Shown here one piece after another: positions 32,335 to 41,853 of a stretch of DNA of 64,000 nucleotides (position 1 is its first letter; every line of letters starts with the position of its first letter). Both the position numbers and the translations under genes were made by a program. The DNA comes from Bombyx mori. Its lineage: Eukaryota > Arthropoda > Insecta > Lepidoptera > Bombycidae. The notes below the pieces were generated by a model, which worked only from the letters and a program-made list of their open reading frames with translations, ran no database searches and was not told the origin of the DNA. Location of the stretch: positions 13,720,001 through 13,784,000 of the forward strand of contig NC_085114.1 of the NCBI RefSeq assembly GCF_030269925.1, in the 5' to 3' direction.

Positions 32335-32746
32335 CTGGTCCCGCAGTAGTCGAAATTCGACTATAATTAACTGAAATTGTAAGTTTGTTCACTATTATGA
32401 TTGTATTTTATACTTCTATAATCACAAATTTCGCCAAGGCTACACTATAAAAAATATTAACCAAGACAAACAATGTTTAATCTATTCTCAATTTGACCAC
32501 AGACGTCAAGAACAAAAGTTTGACAGTAACTAAATAGTATTTCACGCACACACGTGCGTGAAATACATGGTAGTGTGTGTAATGTATTTTTTTTATTGAT
32601 TTAATGTATTTTTTAGGCATAATTTAAAAAAATATTAACATTATCCTCTCCATCTCTATATTCTCTATAAGTGTGGGAAATTTCATACTCCTCCGTCCGC
32701 GCAATTCTCGTAAAAAGGGATACATAAATTCCTACACGTATTAATA
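32335..32746 (+). mobile_element. Helitron-like element, CGCAGTAGTC family
   Basis: Same family as 23434-23846. This copy carries a private 13-bp-arm inverted repeat at 32537-32566. Confidence 0.7.
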
Positions 32747-33012
32747 ATTAAAATAAAATACTCATATCTTCCTTCGAAGATATCACTGAACTCATCGATT
32801 ATAATGATTACTGTCGCTCATGGACATCGGCAACGTTGCTAACGTCGCTTCGAGCTTTGATTTCAAAAGGACATGCGGTGATTTCTAGACATCTCCAAAC
32901 GTACCTCGGATGAATAGAACGGCTCCAAGATAATAATAATAATAATAAAGCCCGTTTATGTCAAATCCACAATAATAATTGTTATTATATGCGTTTTAAT
33001 ATATATTACACG

Positions 33013-33298
33013 CTAGCTGACCCGGCAGACTTCGTAGTACCTCAATCGATAAATAAAAGACCTAAATAAGCTTAAAACAAACAAAAGGAATCCGCCCAAC
33101 GGGGGACACATCAAAGAAAAACAAAATTGTTATTTTTATTTAATTCCGAGCATTTTCATATTTATCTACCTTTTAAACCTTCTCTAGACTTCCACAAATA
33201 GAGACTTCCACAATTCAAGACTTCCACAATTTAAGACCAAAATTAGCCAAAACGGTCCAGCCGTTCTCGAGTTTTAGCGAGACTAACGAAATGAGACT
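33013..33298 (+). mobile_element. Helitron-like short element, GACCCGGC family
   Basis: Starts GCTAGCTGACCCGGCAGACT; contains a short local duplication of the GACTTCCACAA motif at about 33188-33230. Confidence 0.65.
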
Positions 33299-33540
33299 TG
33301 CATAAGTTTCTTTTATTTTCTTTTATGCGCTATCATTATTTTCTTCAGTGCCATTGATTGGAACCACTTCTCGGGTAAAGGCATGTTCCAACTTCTTCCA
33401 ACTTATGGTATCCATTATGGTTTTGCTAACAGACGTGTATAGTTTTTATTTAAATGGTCTACAGAAAAATAGTTGTCAATAAGACAAGAGTATTTATTAT
33501 TTAAATAGCTTTAATTATCTTTATTTGTTTTGTTTATCAA

Positions 33541-33732
33541 TCAAGTTTTATATCCAGTCACTTGACGCTCTATAGCACGCCCGTTTCCGAGAACAGGATA
33601 ACGGGATTTATTTAGAATTATTAAATTTTTTAATTCTCTGACTGTTGTAACTTTTACAATCTCGATATAAAATCCCCGATTTCCTTTAACAGAATCAAAC
33701 AAATCAGCTTGATCTTGATCACAGGCAGACAT
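33541..33732 (-). other. Unassigned 63-codon ORF
   Basis: Starts MSACDQDQADLFDSVKGNRG and is richer in charged residues than nearby random frames. No homologous family recognised and no splice context established; may be chance. Confidence 0.15.
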
Positions 33733-33756
33733 TATTAAAAAGTTTTAACCTCAAAC

Positions 33757-33852
33757 TGATTATTACTTATTTCTTATTACTTATGATTATTACTTATGAT
33801 TATTACTTATGATTATTACTTATGATTATTACTTATGATTATTACTTATGAC
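33757..33852. repeat. Short tandem repeat, period about 13
   Basis: TGATTATTACTTA is repeated about six to seven times. Confidence 0.85.
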
Positions 33853-34114
33853 TTATTTCTGACGTTTCGCATACTTTACAGTTTTCGTGCTAAGTTATAT
33901 CTTGTTATATCTAGACATTTGGATATGGTGCTAATTGAAGTAGCAATTGAACTCCGATATCACAAACATCTAGAAGATCGTCCTTAAGTGAATACAAACT
34001 TGTAGAATGTGGTCTAAATTAAGAATTAATTTTTAATGAAGATGGATATCACAACATTAACCAGGCGTCCCTTAGTCACGACCCCAAAGCTAGAAACAAT
34101 GATGAATTTCGAAT

Positions 34115-34409
34115 TTTTTTTAATATGCCTAGATGGTTGAACGAGCTCACGGCCCACCTGGTGTTAAGTGGTTACCGAAGACCATAAACATTTACAACGT
34201 AAAATCTTGAGTTATGAGTTATAATGTCTCAGTTTTTACAGTACAACGGCTGTCCCACCCTTTAAGTCGAAACGCATTACTGCTTCACGGTGGAAATAGG
34301 CAGGGTGGTGGTACCTACCCGTGTAAAATTGGTACCAGCTTACGGGGTTCGAACACCGGTGCATCGCAAGATACTAATGCACCAGACGTCCTTTAGGCCA
34401 CGACGACTT
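34115..34409 (-). mobile_element. Bm1-type SINE, internally deleted
   Basis: TACCCGTGT jumps to AAAATTGGTACCAGC, removing about 140 internal bases; both ends are present. Confidence 0.8.
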
Positions 34410-34424
34410 CATATTGTTACCTAC

Positions 34425-34640
34425 ATTCATCTCTCAGCCCGCAGACAGTCCACTACTGGACATAGGCCTACCACAAGCCTTGTCACAACGACCGATCCCG
34501 CCGGCATCCAGCGGATTTCCGCGACCTTCAACAAGTCTTCGGTCCACTTTGTGGAAGGCCTACCCATATTACATCACGAATGACGTACTACGCGCTAGCC
34601 ACTCGACAACTTTGCCCCCGCGGCCATCTGTTCCACGAGA
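34425..34640 (-). repeat. Dispersed repeat with CCACTACTGGACATAGG
   Basis: Carries AGTCCACTACTGGACATAGG and CTTCGGTCCACTTTGTGGAA, recurrent in Lepidopteran LINE 3' regions; the reverse form ends the LINE at about 53070. Confidence 0.5.
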
Positions 34641-34717
34641 ATGTGCCTACATATTAACTTATATTATAAGCAAAGTAATTAAATTATATCATTGGTTTTT
34701 TAAATGATTCTAGTTGC

Positions 34718-34915
34718 CATGAGGCCTTTCCAGTTTCACCAGGACCTTGCGAGCAACCAAATGCTGAGCCAGGAGGCGTGGGATTTGCTAACAGCCGCCC
34801 GAGCGCCTCCAAAGAGACCTTACAACTCAAGAGCAGCTGCTTCGCAAACGAATCTACCACCGGATCGCAATCGCGATCTGCTGAGAAGATCCGGCGAGAA
34901 ACTCAGCGAGCTGAT
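34718..34915 (-). mobile_element. LINE 3' end (family 2), reverse
   Basis: GAGGCCTTTCCAGTTTCACC to GAAACTCAGCGAGCTG. Confidence 0.6.
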
Positions 34916-34919
34916 GCAT

Positions 34920-35172
34920 GGCTTAAGGATATATCATTGTAGAACGGTTAGCATGGTATGGACATGTGATGCGTAGAGATATGTATGTGACTAGGAGATG
35001 TATGGAAATGGTAGTGCAAGGTAGAGGGGGAAGATATGGATGGAATGTGTGAATGACGATATGAGAGAGAGAGAGGAGCTAGTGTTGAGATGAGGGCTGA
35101 TAGAAGAGAATGGAATAAAAAAAATCGCTGTGCCGACCCCACCTAGAGAGATAAGGTGGAGACAAAGAAGAA
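34920..35172 (+). mobile_element. RTE-like LINE 3' end
   Basis: Remnant coding for a C-terminal YGHVMR-type region with stops, then GCTGTGCCGACCCCACCTAG and a GAAGAAGA tail. Reverse copies lie at 42239 and 62557. Confidence 0.65.
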
Positions 35173-35307
35173 GATATCATTGTAGAATGAGAATTGAGCG
35201 TGCACTACTGTGTGTACTGTAGCGTGTACTACTATAAATTAGTATTTGACCTATTTACTATCGTAAATAATTACATCAGATATTCTGATAAGAATACTTA
35301 TTGTTTC

Positions 35308-35569
35308 GTTTTTTTTTTTATTGCTTAGATGGGTGGACGAGCTCACAGCCCACCTGGTGTTAACACCAGGTGGGCTGTGAGCTCGTCACTTAAGTGCCAC
35401 TTAAGTGGTTACCGCCACCCGTCTTGAGATATAAGTTCTAAGGTCTCAAGTATAGTTACAACGGCTGGCCCACCCTTCAAACCGAAACGCACTACTGTTT
35501 CACGGCAGAAACAGGCAGGGTGGTGGTACCCAGCCGCGCGGGCTCACAAGAGGTCCTACCACCAGTAAC
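35308..35569 (-). mobile_element. Bm1-type SINE 3' half with palindrome
   Basis: A 3' half in which the terminal segment is copied back in inverted order at 35336-35387 before the normal sequence resumes. Confidence 0.82.
35336..35387. repeat. Perfect 52-bp palindrome
   Basis: Two 26-base arms with no spacer, centred on GTTAAC between 35361 and 35362. Both arms are Bm1 SINE 3' sequence. It is followed by two ACTTAAGT palindromes. Confidence 0.95.
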
Positions 35570-36933
35570 CGTGCCAATATATAATGCGTATGGGCCAATA
35601 TTCCAGCCTAATTTTGCCACAACTGTATATTCCGGTCTAACGGTCGAACGCTAAATGCAGATTTCAATCGCTCCGGTAACCGCTTAACATCAGATAGGCC
35701 GTCAGCTCGCTTCAGTACAAACGCTACTATAAAACTTCTTCCTGTCAGTTGGACAACTAAAAGACGAATAAAGCAATAATAAGATAGACAAAATTAAAAC
35801 ACTATCTTTATAATTCATCACTATTTATTCAATATGGCCTCATCGTAAATACAATTAATTTCTATTCATAAGTTACAGTAATTTAATTTATGTTATGACA
35901 TACAATTTACATACTTACGTAACAATACATTTAATAAGAAGTTTACTTTAGTTTTTAATTTATATATATTTATAAATTTATTACCATTTACGTTTTTAAA
36001 TTACAATAAACAATTATAAGTTGCGGGGAAGTGTGATTTGTTCTTGATTTTTTACCGGCAAATCCCAGTACTTAAAACATAAGAGATAATCAATTATAAT
36101 TACATAGTAATACATCTAATTACTAATCTAATTACATATAATTACATATTTTTCAGAAATTTTCAGAAGAGAAGATAGATAATCCTAATACCTCAGCGTT
36201 ATATTATTTTAAAAACCAATTAGTTTTTTATTCAGCAGACAATGAAAAACGAATAAAATTGAGATAAAACGCGGGATCAACGTCCTGCCTTTTCACGGAT
36301 TCACCTAATTTAAATTTGCTTTAATATTTTTACTCAAAATATCCGATAATGTTGTTACATTTACTTTCGTATATACTTTTTTTTTTGTTTCCCAAAACGT
36401 CACCAGATATTCCTTCTCAAATGCGACTGTGACTGTAAAATATTTGCGGAAAGTTTCAAAACCCTGACTTGTGGGGAACTTGTGGCGTTTAAGAACGCAC
36501 CTTTTTATGATGCGTAAACCGGAACGCACAAGAGGTGGAAAAAAGAATATAGTCTGTGACACGGGACCTTTTTTACCGCCAAAAATTTAAAACGTAAAAA
36601 TAATTTATAATGTGTTTAATAACTAATGTAATATAATTACTTAGAATTGTTTATGCCGCCACAACAATAAAATTTATATTGTGCCAACTGTGGTGTTAAT
36701 TTCATAAAACACGACTTTACGGCGAAATAAAGAAGGGACTCTATATGAACTCCCTCAAACTGTATGGTATAAACGTGTTTAGGAACAAACATTCACTCAA
36801 TAGACACGAAAAAAAAATCAAATTGTAAAATCAATCTTAATTCGTCGACAACGCAATGTAGATAACCCACTGCAATATGAATTTATGGATAGTTCCTACA
36901 CCTGACAATGTCAAAAAGACAACATTTTCTAAA
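35570..36933. other. AT-rich intergenic stretch
   Basis: Lies between the two genes; no exon, promoter or repeat could be supported apart from the weak ORF at 36305. Confidence 0.45.
36305..36562 (-). other. Unassigned 85-codon ORF
   Basis: Contains CVLKRHKFPTSQGFETFRKY and FEKEYLVTFWETKKKVY. Not recognised. Region 35570-36933 otherwise shows only AT-rich sequence. Confidence 0.15.
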
Positions 36934-36967
36934 TACTAGCGGTCGCCTGCTAGTCGAAATTCGACTA

Positions 36968-39900
36968 TCCCTCCTTGCGTCGTATTCCTCATTGCTGAGG
37001 GTCGTGACCACCCTTTTGTATCACCTTCGCACGCACGATTTTTCTCCATCCATTCTTGTCTCTGGCGGTGTGGAGGGCGTTGTGAAATGTGGAATCAAGA
37101 GCGGTGCGGATCTGGTCGGACCAACGTATTGGGCTGCGCCCCCGAGGTCTTTTCCCATCTATCTTACCAGTCACGATGAGCCTTTCGAGATTGCTACCAT
37201 CCTTCCGTGCGATGTGACCAAAGTATTCAAGGACTCTACGAAGACACTCGGATGACAGCCGCGAGGAGATTTTGAGTTCTTGCAAGATTGATACGTTGGT
37301 CCGAAATGCTGTCCACGGAATACGCAGCATCTTTCTCCAGCACCACATCTCAAAGGCGTCAATGCGTCTGCGGTCTGCAGATTTCAGTGACCAGGTCTCA
37401 GCGCCATACGAAAAAATCGAGAAAACTAGAGTCCGTACCAGTTTGGTTTTGGTCTTTACGGATATGTTGCGATCTCTCCAGATTTTTCCGAGCTGAGTCA
37501 TGGCACTCTTAGCCATACCAATTCTTCGGCGCACTTCCTTCTCGCACGAGCCATTGTTACTAATGTTGGAACCCAGGTAGTTAAAATTGTCCACTATTTC
37601 TAGGTCTAATGCGCCAGTGAGTTCCAATTTTCCAGACCTATCCACCACCATGACTTTGGTTTTGGACCTGTTTATGGAAAGTCCCATCTCCTTGCTTATC
37701 CGCTCCATTCGGTCCAGAAGCGCAACCATTTCCGACTCATTCGCTGCAAGAAGAGTAGTATCATCGGCGTATCGAAGGTTGGTGATTTTCACGCCACCAA
37801 CTGTAATGCCACCGTCCCAATTCTCGCAGGTCCGTCTCATTATGTGCTCCCCATAGGCGTTGAAAAGAATGGGCGATAAAATACAACCTTGGCGTACTCC
37901 TTTGTGAAATTTAAAAGGTTTCGAGGTTGTTCTATCGACTCTTACGACTGCCTGACTTGAGCCATACAAGTTGCGAAGTAAGGCGATGAGATGATTTGGT
38001 ACCCCAAGTTCTTGTAGAACCTTCCATAAACAACTCCAGTTGACACAGTCGAACGCCTTGCTATAGTCGACGAAACACATTATCACTGGCGTGTCAAACT
38101 CATATGCTTTCTCAACAATCTGCCTGATGTTGAGAATCTGTGCACGAGTACCCTTGCCCTTCACGAAACCCGCTTGCTCTTGCGGAATTTGCCAATCAAG
38201 GTAGTAACGGATGCGGTTGTTGAGGATGTGAAGCAAGATTTTACTTGCATGTGAGATGAGAGACAAGGTTCGATAATTGTCGCAATTCTTGGTTGATCCT
38301 TTCTTGTGTAGCGGAAGAATAATGGATTCCAACCAATCCCGCGGCCAATCACCGTGTTGCCATATATGTGAGCAGATCTTATATAGAGTCATAACACCCA
38401 AGTCACCCATAGCATAAAGCACCTCCGCTGTAATCCGATCGCTTCCAGGAGCCTTATTCTTCTTAAGAGATTCCAGTGCGGTGGATATTTCGGAAGGTAA
38501 AATCATGGGTTCCAGTTCTAGATCCTTCCATTCAGGATTAATCCCGGATGTCGAGTGGGAATCTGTATACAATTGCTCACAGTACGCCCGCCATCTCTCG
38601 GCAATGCGGTCGAACTCGTGTAGTACAGTTCCGTCGGCATCTCTTATGACCCACGATTTAGCCTTGAACTGCCTGGAAAGGACTCTAACTTTCTTAAAAA
38701 GGTCTGCAGTCTGCAACTTGTTCGAGAAGCGCTCAATGTCACGGCAAATACCCTCAACAAAGTGGTTCTTGTCAAGGCGACAACTGACCCGAATAGCTCT
38801 GCTAAGTTCGGAGTATTTAACTTTTGCACCATCTTGCAAACCGCTAGTTTTTAAGTCTTTTCTGCGTTGAATAAGCTCCCACGAATGATCGGAGATCCAG
38901 CATTTTTTCTTCGGTTCTGGCTTTTTCTTTTTAGCGATCTGGTCCAGCGCATCGTTGATATGACCTTTCAAGTGTTTCCACTGTGTATCAGCGTTAGCGT
39001 GAATGTGTGCTGGAGAATCCTTCAAGATCGCCTCTAATGCCTCTCGGAAGATTGGTTGTTCGGAAGGATCCAAACCATTGGGTTTTGGTGGTTGACGTCT
39101 GGGCGCCTTTAAACGCAGCGAGAAGTTAGCTACGAGCAGGTTATGGTCGGAGCCGCACTCTGCGCCGGGAAAGGTCTTCACGTTAGATACTGAGGATCTC
39201 CAGCGGCCATCTAGAATGATGTAGTCGATTTGATTTCTGTACCTGTCGCCTGGAGATCTCCACGTGTACAAGCGTCTTGGATGATGTTGGAAGTACGTGT
39301 TCATAATACTGAGATTTCTTTCAATGCAGAACTCGATCAGTTTTTCACCCCGTTCATTCCTAATGCCAAGTCCAAATTTTCCAACTGTGCTCCTGATATG
39401 ATTATCATCCAGTGTACTGCCAACTTTGGCATTCCAATCACCAAGAATTATCTTAATTTCCCGACTAGGTATAGAATTCAGTATTTCCTCCAGTTTTCCA
39501 TAGAAGTCCACAATTAACTCATCCTGAGCTTGTGCCGTCGGTGCGTATATCTGTATTACATTCAGCACACATGGATTAGTATTCAGTTTCATTGTCAAGA
39601 TTCTATCAGACACCGGATTATAACCGAGGACATATTTGTTTAAGTGTGGCGGCAATATGATTCCGACTCCACTCAAACTTGAATCTTCACAGCCTGAGAA
39701 GTACATGGTGTTCCCTGTCACAGTGGTGAAGTGGCCATTACCACGCATGTGAGTTTCACTGATGCCTAGTATGGAGATGTCATGAGATTCCATTTCCTTT
39801 TCCACGATTGTCAGCTTACCCGCCTCCAGCAGACCTCGGACGTTCCAAGCGCCAATACGATGACTCAATCGTATAGAGGTTTTCTCGCCTTTAGAAGCTG

Positions 39901-40302
39901 CAGTACCGACAGTAGTATCTCCTCCTTCTGAGGCCTGTCGATTTACCCCAGGGGAAGCTTCGGTTGCCAATTTCACACCATCCAGCCCGGATACTGGGTG
40001 GCGCCGATGGTTAGTCGGGTCGCCCAACAAATTCACTCTCGTTGTTACTGATTCCATAAGGGGGTTTTCTTGGGAAGGTAATCGCGGTGGGTTCCCACGT
40101 CCTTCCGCGTCAGACTTTTAGAGGGTATTTAGGTCCTCACGGTTACTGATTACCGCCCCGGGACGCTAGGGCCGCTCAGGGATGTCGGGTTAGTTACCGC
40201 CGCCCGATATTCGGCGTTGACTGTTTTGCGGCATGGGTAGGTTTCGTCCACACCAACCCTCCTCCTTTCTCATTCGGGCTTGGGACCGACAACGGCGGAG
40301 TT
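36968..40302 (-). mobile_element. Full-length APE-type non-LTR retrotransposon
   Basis: The element is about 3335 bp, flanked by the direct repeat AAATTCGACTA at 36957-36967 and 40303-40313. It interrupts a Helitron-like repeat whose two halves match uninterrupted copies elsewhere in the window. It has one long ORF, about 245 bases of 5' leader and a 3' tail of only about 21 bases after the stop, with no poly(A). A single endonuclease-RT ORF, DPQQ terminus and short tail resemble the RTE side of the LINE tree; clade is inference. Confidence 0.9.
36989..40057 (-). CDS. Endonuclease-reverse transcriptase of LINE, 1022 aa
   Basis: The protein drives target-primed reverse transcription of its own RNA. 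Residues about 69-310 form an APE endonuclease: GAWNVRGL (71), ISETHM (99), GDWNAK (206), NQIDYIILD (275) and GSDHNLLV (302). Residues about 520-800 form a reverse transcriptase with LPLHKKGS, FVDYSKAFD (662-670), GVRQGCILSPILFN (720) and the catalytic LRYADD (761-766). A C-terminal region ends RSPIRWSDQI and GGHDPQQ. No stops or frameshifts occur over 1022 codons, so this copy could be recently active. The first Met at 40057 gives the longest frame; no separate ORF1 was found. Confidence 0.95.
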   Translation of the reverse strand: MESVTTRVNLLGDPTNHRRHPVSGLDGVKLATEASPGVNRQASEGGDTTVGTAASKGEKTSIRLSHRIGAWNVRGLLEAGKLTIVEKEMESHDISILGISETHMRGNGHFTTVTGNTMYFSGCEDSSLSGVGIILPPHLNKYVLGYNPVSDRILTMKLNTNPCVLNVIQIYAPTAQAQDELIVDFYGKLEEILNSIPSREIKIILGDWNAKVGSTLDDNHIRSTVGKFGLGIRNERGEKLIEFCIERNLSIMNTYFQHHPRRLYTWRSPGDRYRNQIDYIILDGRWRSSVSNVKTFPGAECGSDHNLLVANFSLRLKAPRRQPPKPNGLDPSEQPIFREALEAILKDSPAHIHANADTQWKHLKGHINDALDQIAKKKKPEPKKKCWISDHSWELIQRRKDLKTSGLQDGAKVKYSELSRAIRVSCRLDKNHFVEGICRDIERFSNKLQTADLFKKVRVLSRQFKAKSWVIRDADGTVLHEFDRIAERWRAYCEQLYTDSHSTSGINPEWKDLELEPMILPSEISTALESLKKNKAPGSDRITAEVLYAMGDLGVMTLYKICSHIWQHGDWPRDWLESIILPLHKKGSTKNCDNYRTLSLISHASKILLHILNNRIRYYLDWQIPQEQAGFVKGKGTRAQILNIRQIVEKAYEFDTPVIMCFVDYSKAFDCVNWSCLWKVLQELGVPNHLIALLRNLYGSSQAVVRVDRTTSKPFKFHKGVRQGCILSPILFNAYGEHIMRRTCENWDGGITVGGVKITNLRYADDTTLLAANESEMVALLDRMERISKEMGLSINRSKTKVMVVDRSGKLELTGALDLEIVDNFNYLGSNISNNGSCEKEVRRRIGMAKSAMTQLGKIWRDRNISVKTKTKLVRTLVFSIFSYGAETWSLKSADRRRIDAFEMWCWRKMLRIPWTAFRTNVSILQELKISSRLSSECLRRVLEYFGHIARKDGSNLERLIVTGKIDGKRPRGRSPIRWSDQIRTALDSTFHNALHTARDKNGWRKIVRAKVIQKGGHDPQQ

Positions 40303-41027
40303 AAATTCGACTATAATTAATTGAAATTATAAGTTTGTACACTATTATGATTCTATTTTCAAAGACTATTTATAGTTCTTTAATCACAAATTTCGCCAAG
40401 ACTACACTATAGAAAAATATTAATAAAAACAAACAATATTTATAATATAACCACAAACGTCAAGAATAAAAGTTTGACAATAAATAGTAGGTATGCATGC
40501 GTGTGTGCGTCAAATACATGGTATGTAGTGTGTGTAATGTTTTCTTTATTGATTTAATGTATCTTTCATGCATTAATTTAAAAAAATATTAGCATTGTGC
40601 ACTTCTTCTCTATATTCTATATAAGTGTAGAAAATTTCATACTCCTCCGTCCGCGCAATTTTCGTAAAAAGGGATACAAAGTTTTTGCTTCACGTATTAA
40701 TATATAGATTCTCATTATACTCTTTGCAAACAAAATTTTGTATTAAATAACATTTCCAATCACAAAATAAAATCAAATAACACTAAATTATCCCGTCAAG
40801 TTTATCAGCAATTACAACGCATGATGTCATGTGTGGCTTATCGTTTTGTATTAGTCTATGATTTATGGTTCCTTCAACTTACATTCCGACTCCAAACGAC
40901 ATCAAATATGATGAAGTGTCAGTTCAGCCAAGCTTCGCAAAATTTGGTGCGCGCTTATTTTCAATCGTCAGACCTGTCCGGTTCCCTATTGTTCCCTACT
41001 GCGAGAACTTTAATACTGGTAATGCGT

Positions 41028-41150
41028 TTCCGATCCGGTGGTAGATTCTGCGAGGTACTACTCTTGCTAGGGCCAGTGTTAGGTCACTTAACCGTTCACG
41101 CGTAGCTGGAATAGCTAAGGCTACCATCGAATTGGTAGGAAATAAAGAAC
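41028..41150 (+). mobile_element. LINE 3' fragment (family 1)
   Basis: GTTTCCGATCCGGTGGTAGA to CATCGAATTGGTAGGAAATA. Confidence 0.6.
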
Positions 41151-41234
41151 AAAAAAGCTGGGAACACAAAATACGTCCCAAACGGAATTGTTTGCAGTAC
41201 TAGACAGGGGTAAACCTTGAATAGTTTCCCCATA

Positions 41235-41425
41235 GACACAGCCCACTGAGTTTCTTGCCGGATCGTCTCAGTTGGTCGCGTTTCCGATCCGGTGGTAGAT
41301 TCTGCGTAAAACTGCACTTGCTAGGGCCATTGTTAGCAAATCTCCTCAGGTTGAGCCCGTGAGCTCACCATTCCACCCGAAGTTGAAATAGCCCCTAATG
41401 TTACCAACGAATAGGTAGGTAAAAC
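41235..41425 (+). mobile_element. LINE 3' end (family 1), second adjacent copy
   Basis: CAGCCCACTGAGTTTCTTGC to ACGAATAGGTAGGTAAAA, right after the previous fragment and beyond the guanylate cyclase 3' end. Confidence 0.62.
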
Positions 41426-41730
41426 GAAATAGTTACAATCGATCCCTTAAAAATAGACCAATAATATAAATATAATATCTTAATTCGTTTCATGGTTCAC
41501 AAATCTAAATATATAGCTAGAAGTACGTAAATTTATTTACATATGATTTTTTCAACACAAATTTGTCGACGTCGCATAGAAGCTGGATTTATTTCACCGT
41601 ATCTGAATCCTAAAGTCAAATCTGAAAATTGTCGAATCTCTTTTATTTATGTCTTTAAATTTTCGCGTTATATTCCTCAAACATCACATTTATATACTCG
41701 TACATACAATATTCAACCAAGAAACGTGAC

Positions 41731-41853
41731 TTAAGATTTAATTATGAGTTCCAGTAAATTGTGGTCGTAGTCGTTGAATTGACACCGCGGACTCTCACTT
41801 TGTACTCCTCCGATCTTGTCGAGCAACCAGAACGTTTCCATGCTGCCTTTGCC
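41731..41853 (-). CDS. Guanylate cyclase last exon
   Basis: After acceptor AACTCCAG the exon encodes [16 protein letters not shown], the standard end of the cyclase domain, then a short tail [14 protein letters not shown] and TAA at 41733-41731. AATAAA occurs on the minus strand at 41647-41642 and 41593-41588, 84 to 140 bases past the stop, as candidate polyadenylation signals. Confidence 0.93.
   Translation of the reverse strand, partial: GKGSMETFWLLDKIGGVQSESPRCQFNDYDHNLLELIIKS

Larger units (their letters stand above)
36934..40709 (+). mobile_element. Helitron-like element, CGCAGTAGTC family, split by the LINE
   Basis: The head at 36934-36967 and the remainder at 40303-40709 join to a normal family member. 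The 3.3-kb LINE lies between, so the LINE insertion is the younger event. Confidence 0.8.

Noticed and set aside
37272..39517. Plus-strand ORFs up to 129 codons opposite the LINE
   Set aside because: They are antisense shadows of the 1022-codon endonuclease-reverse transcriptase.
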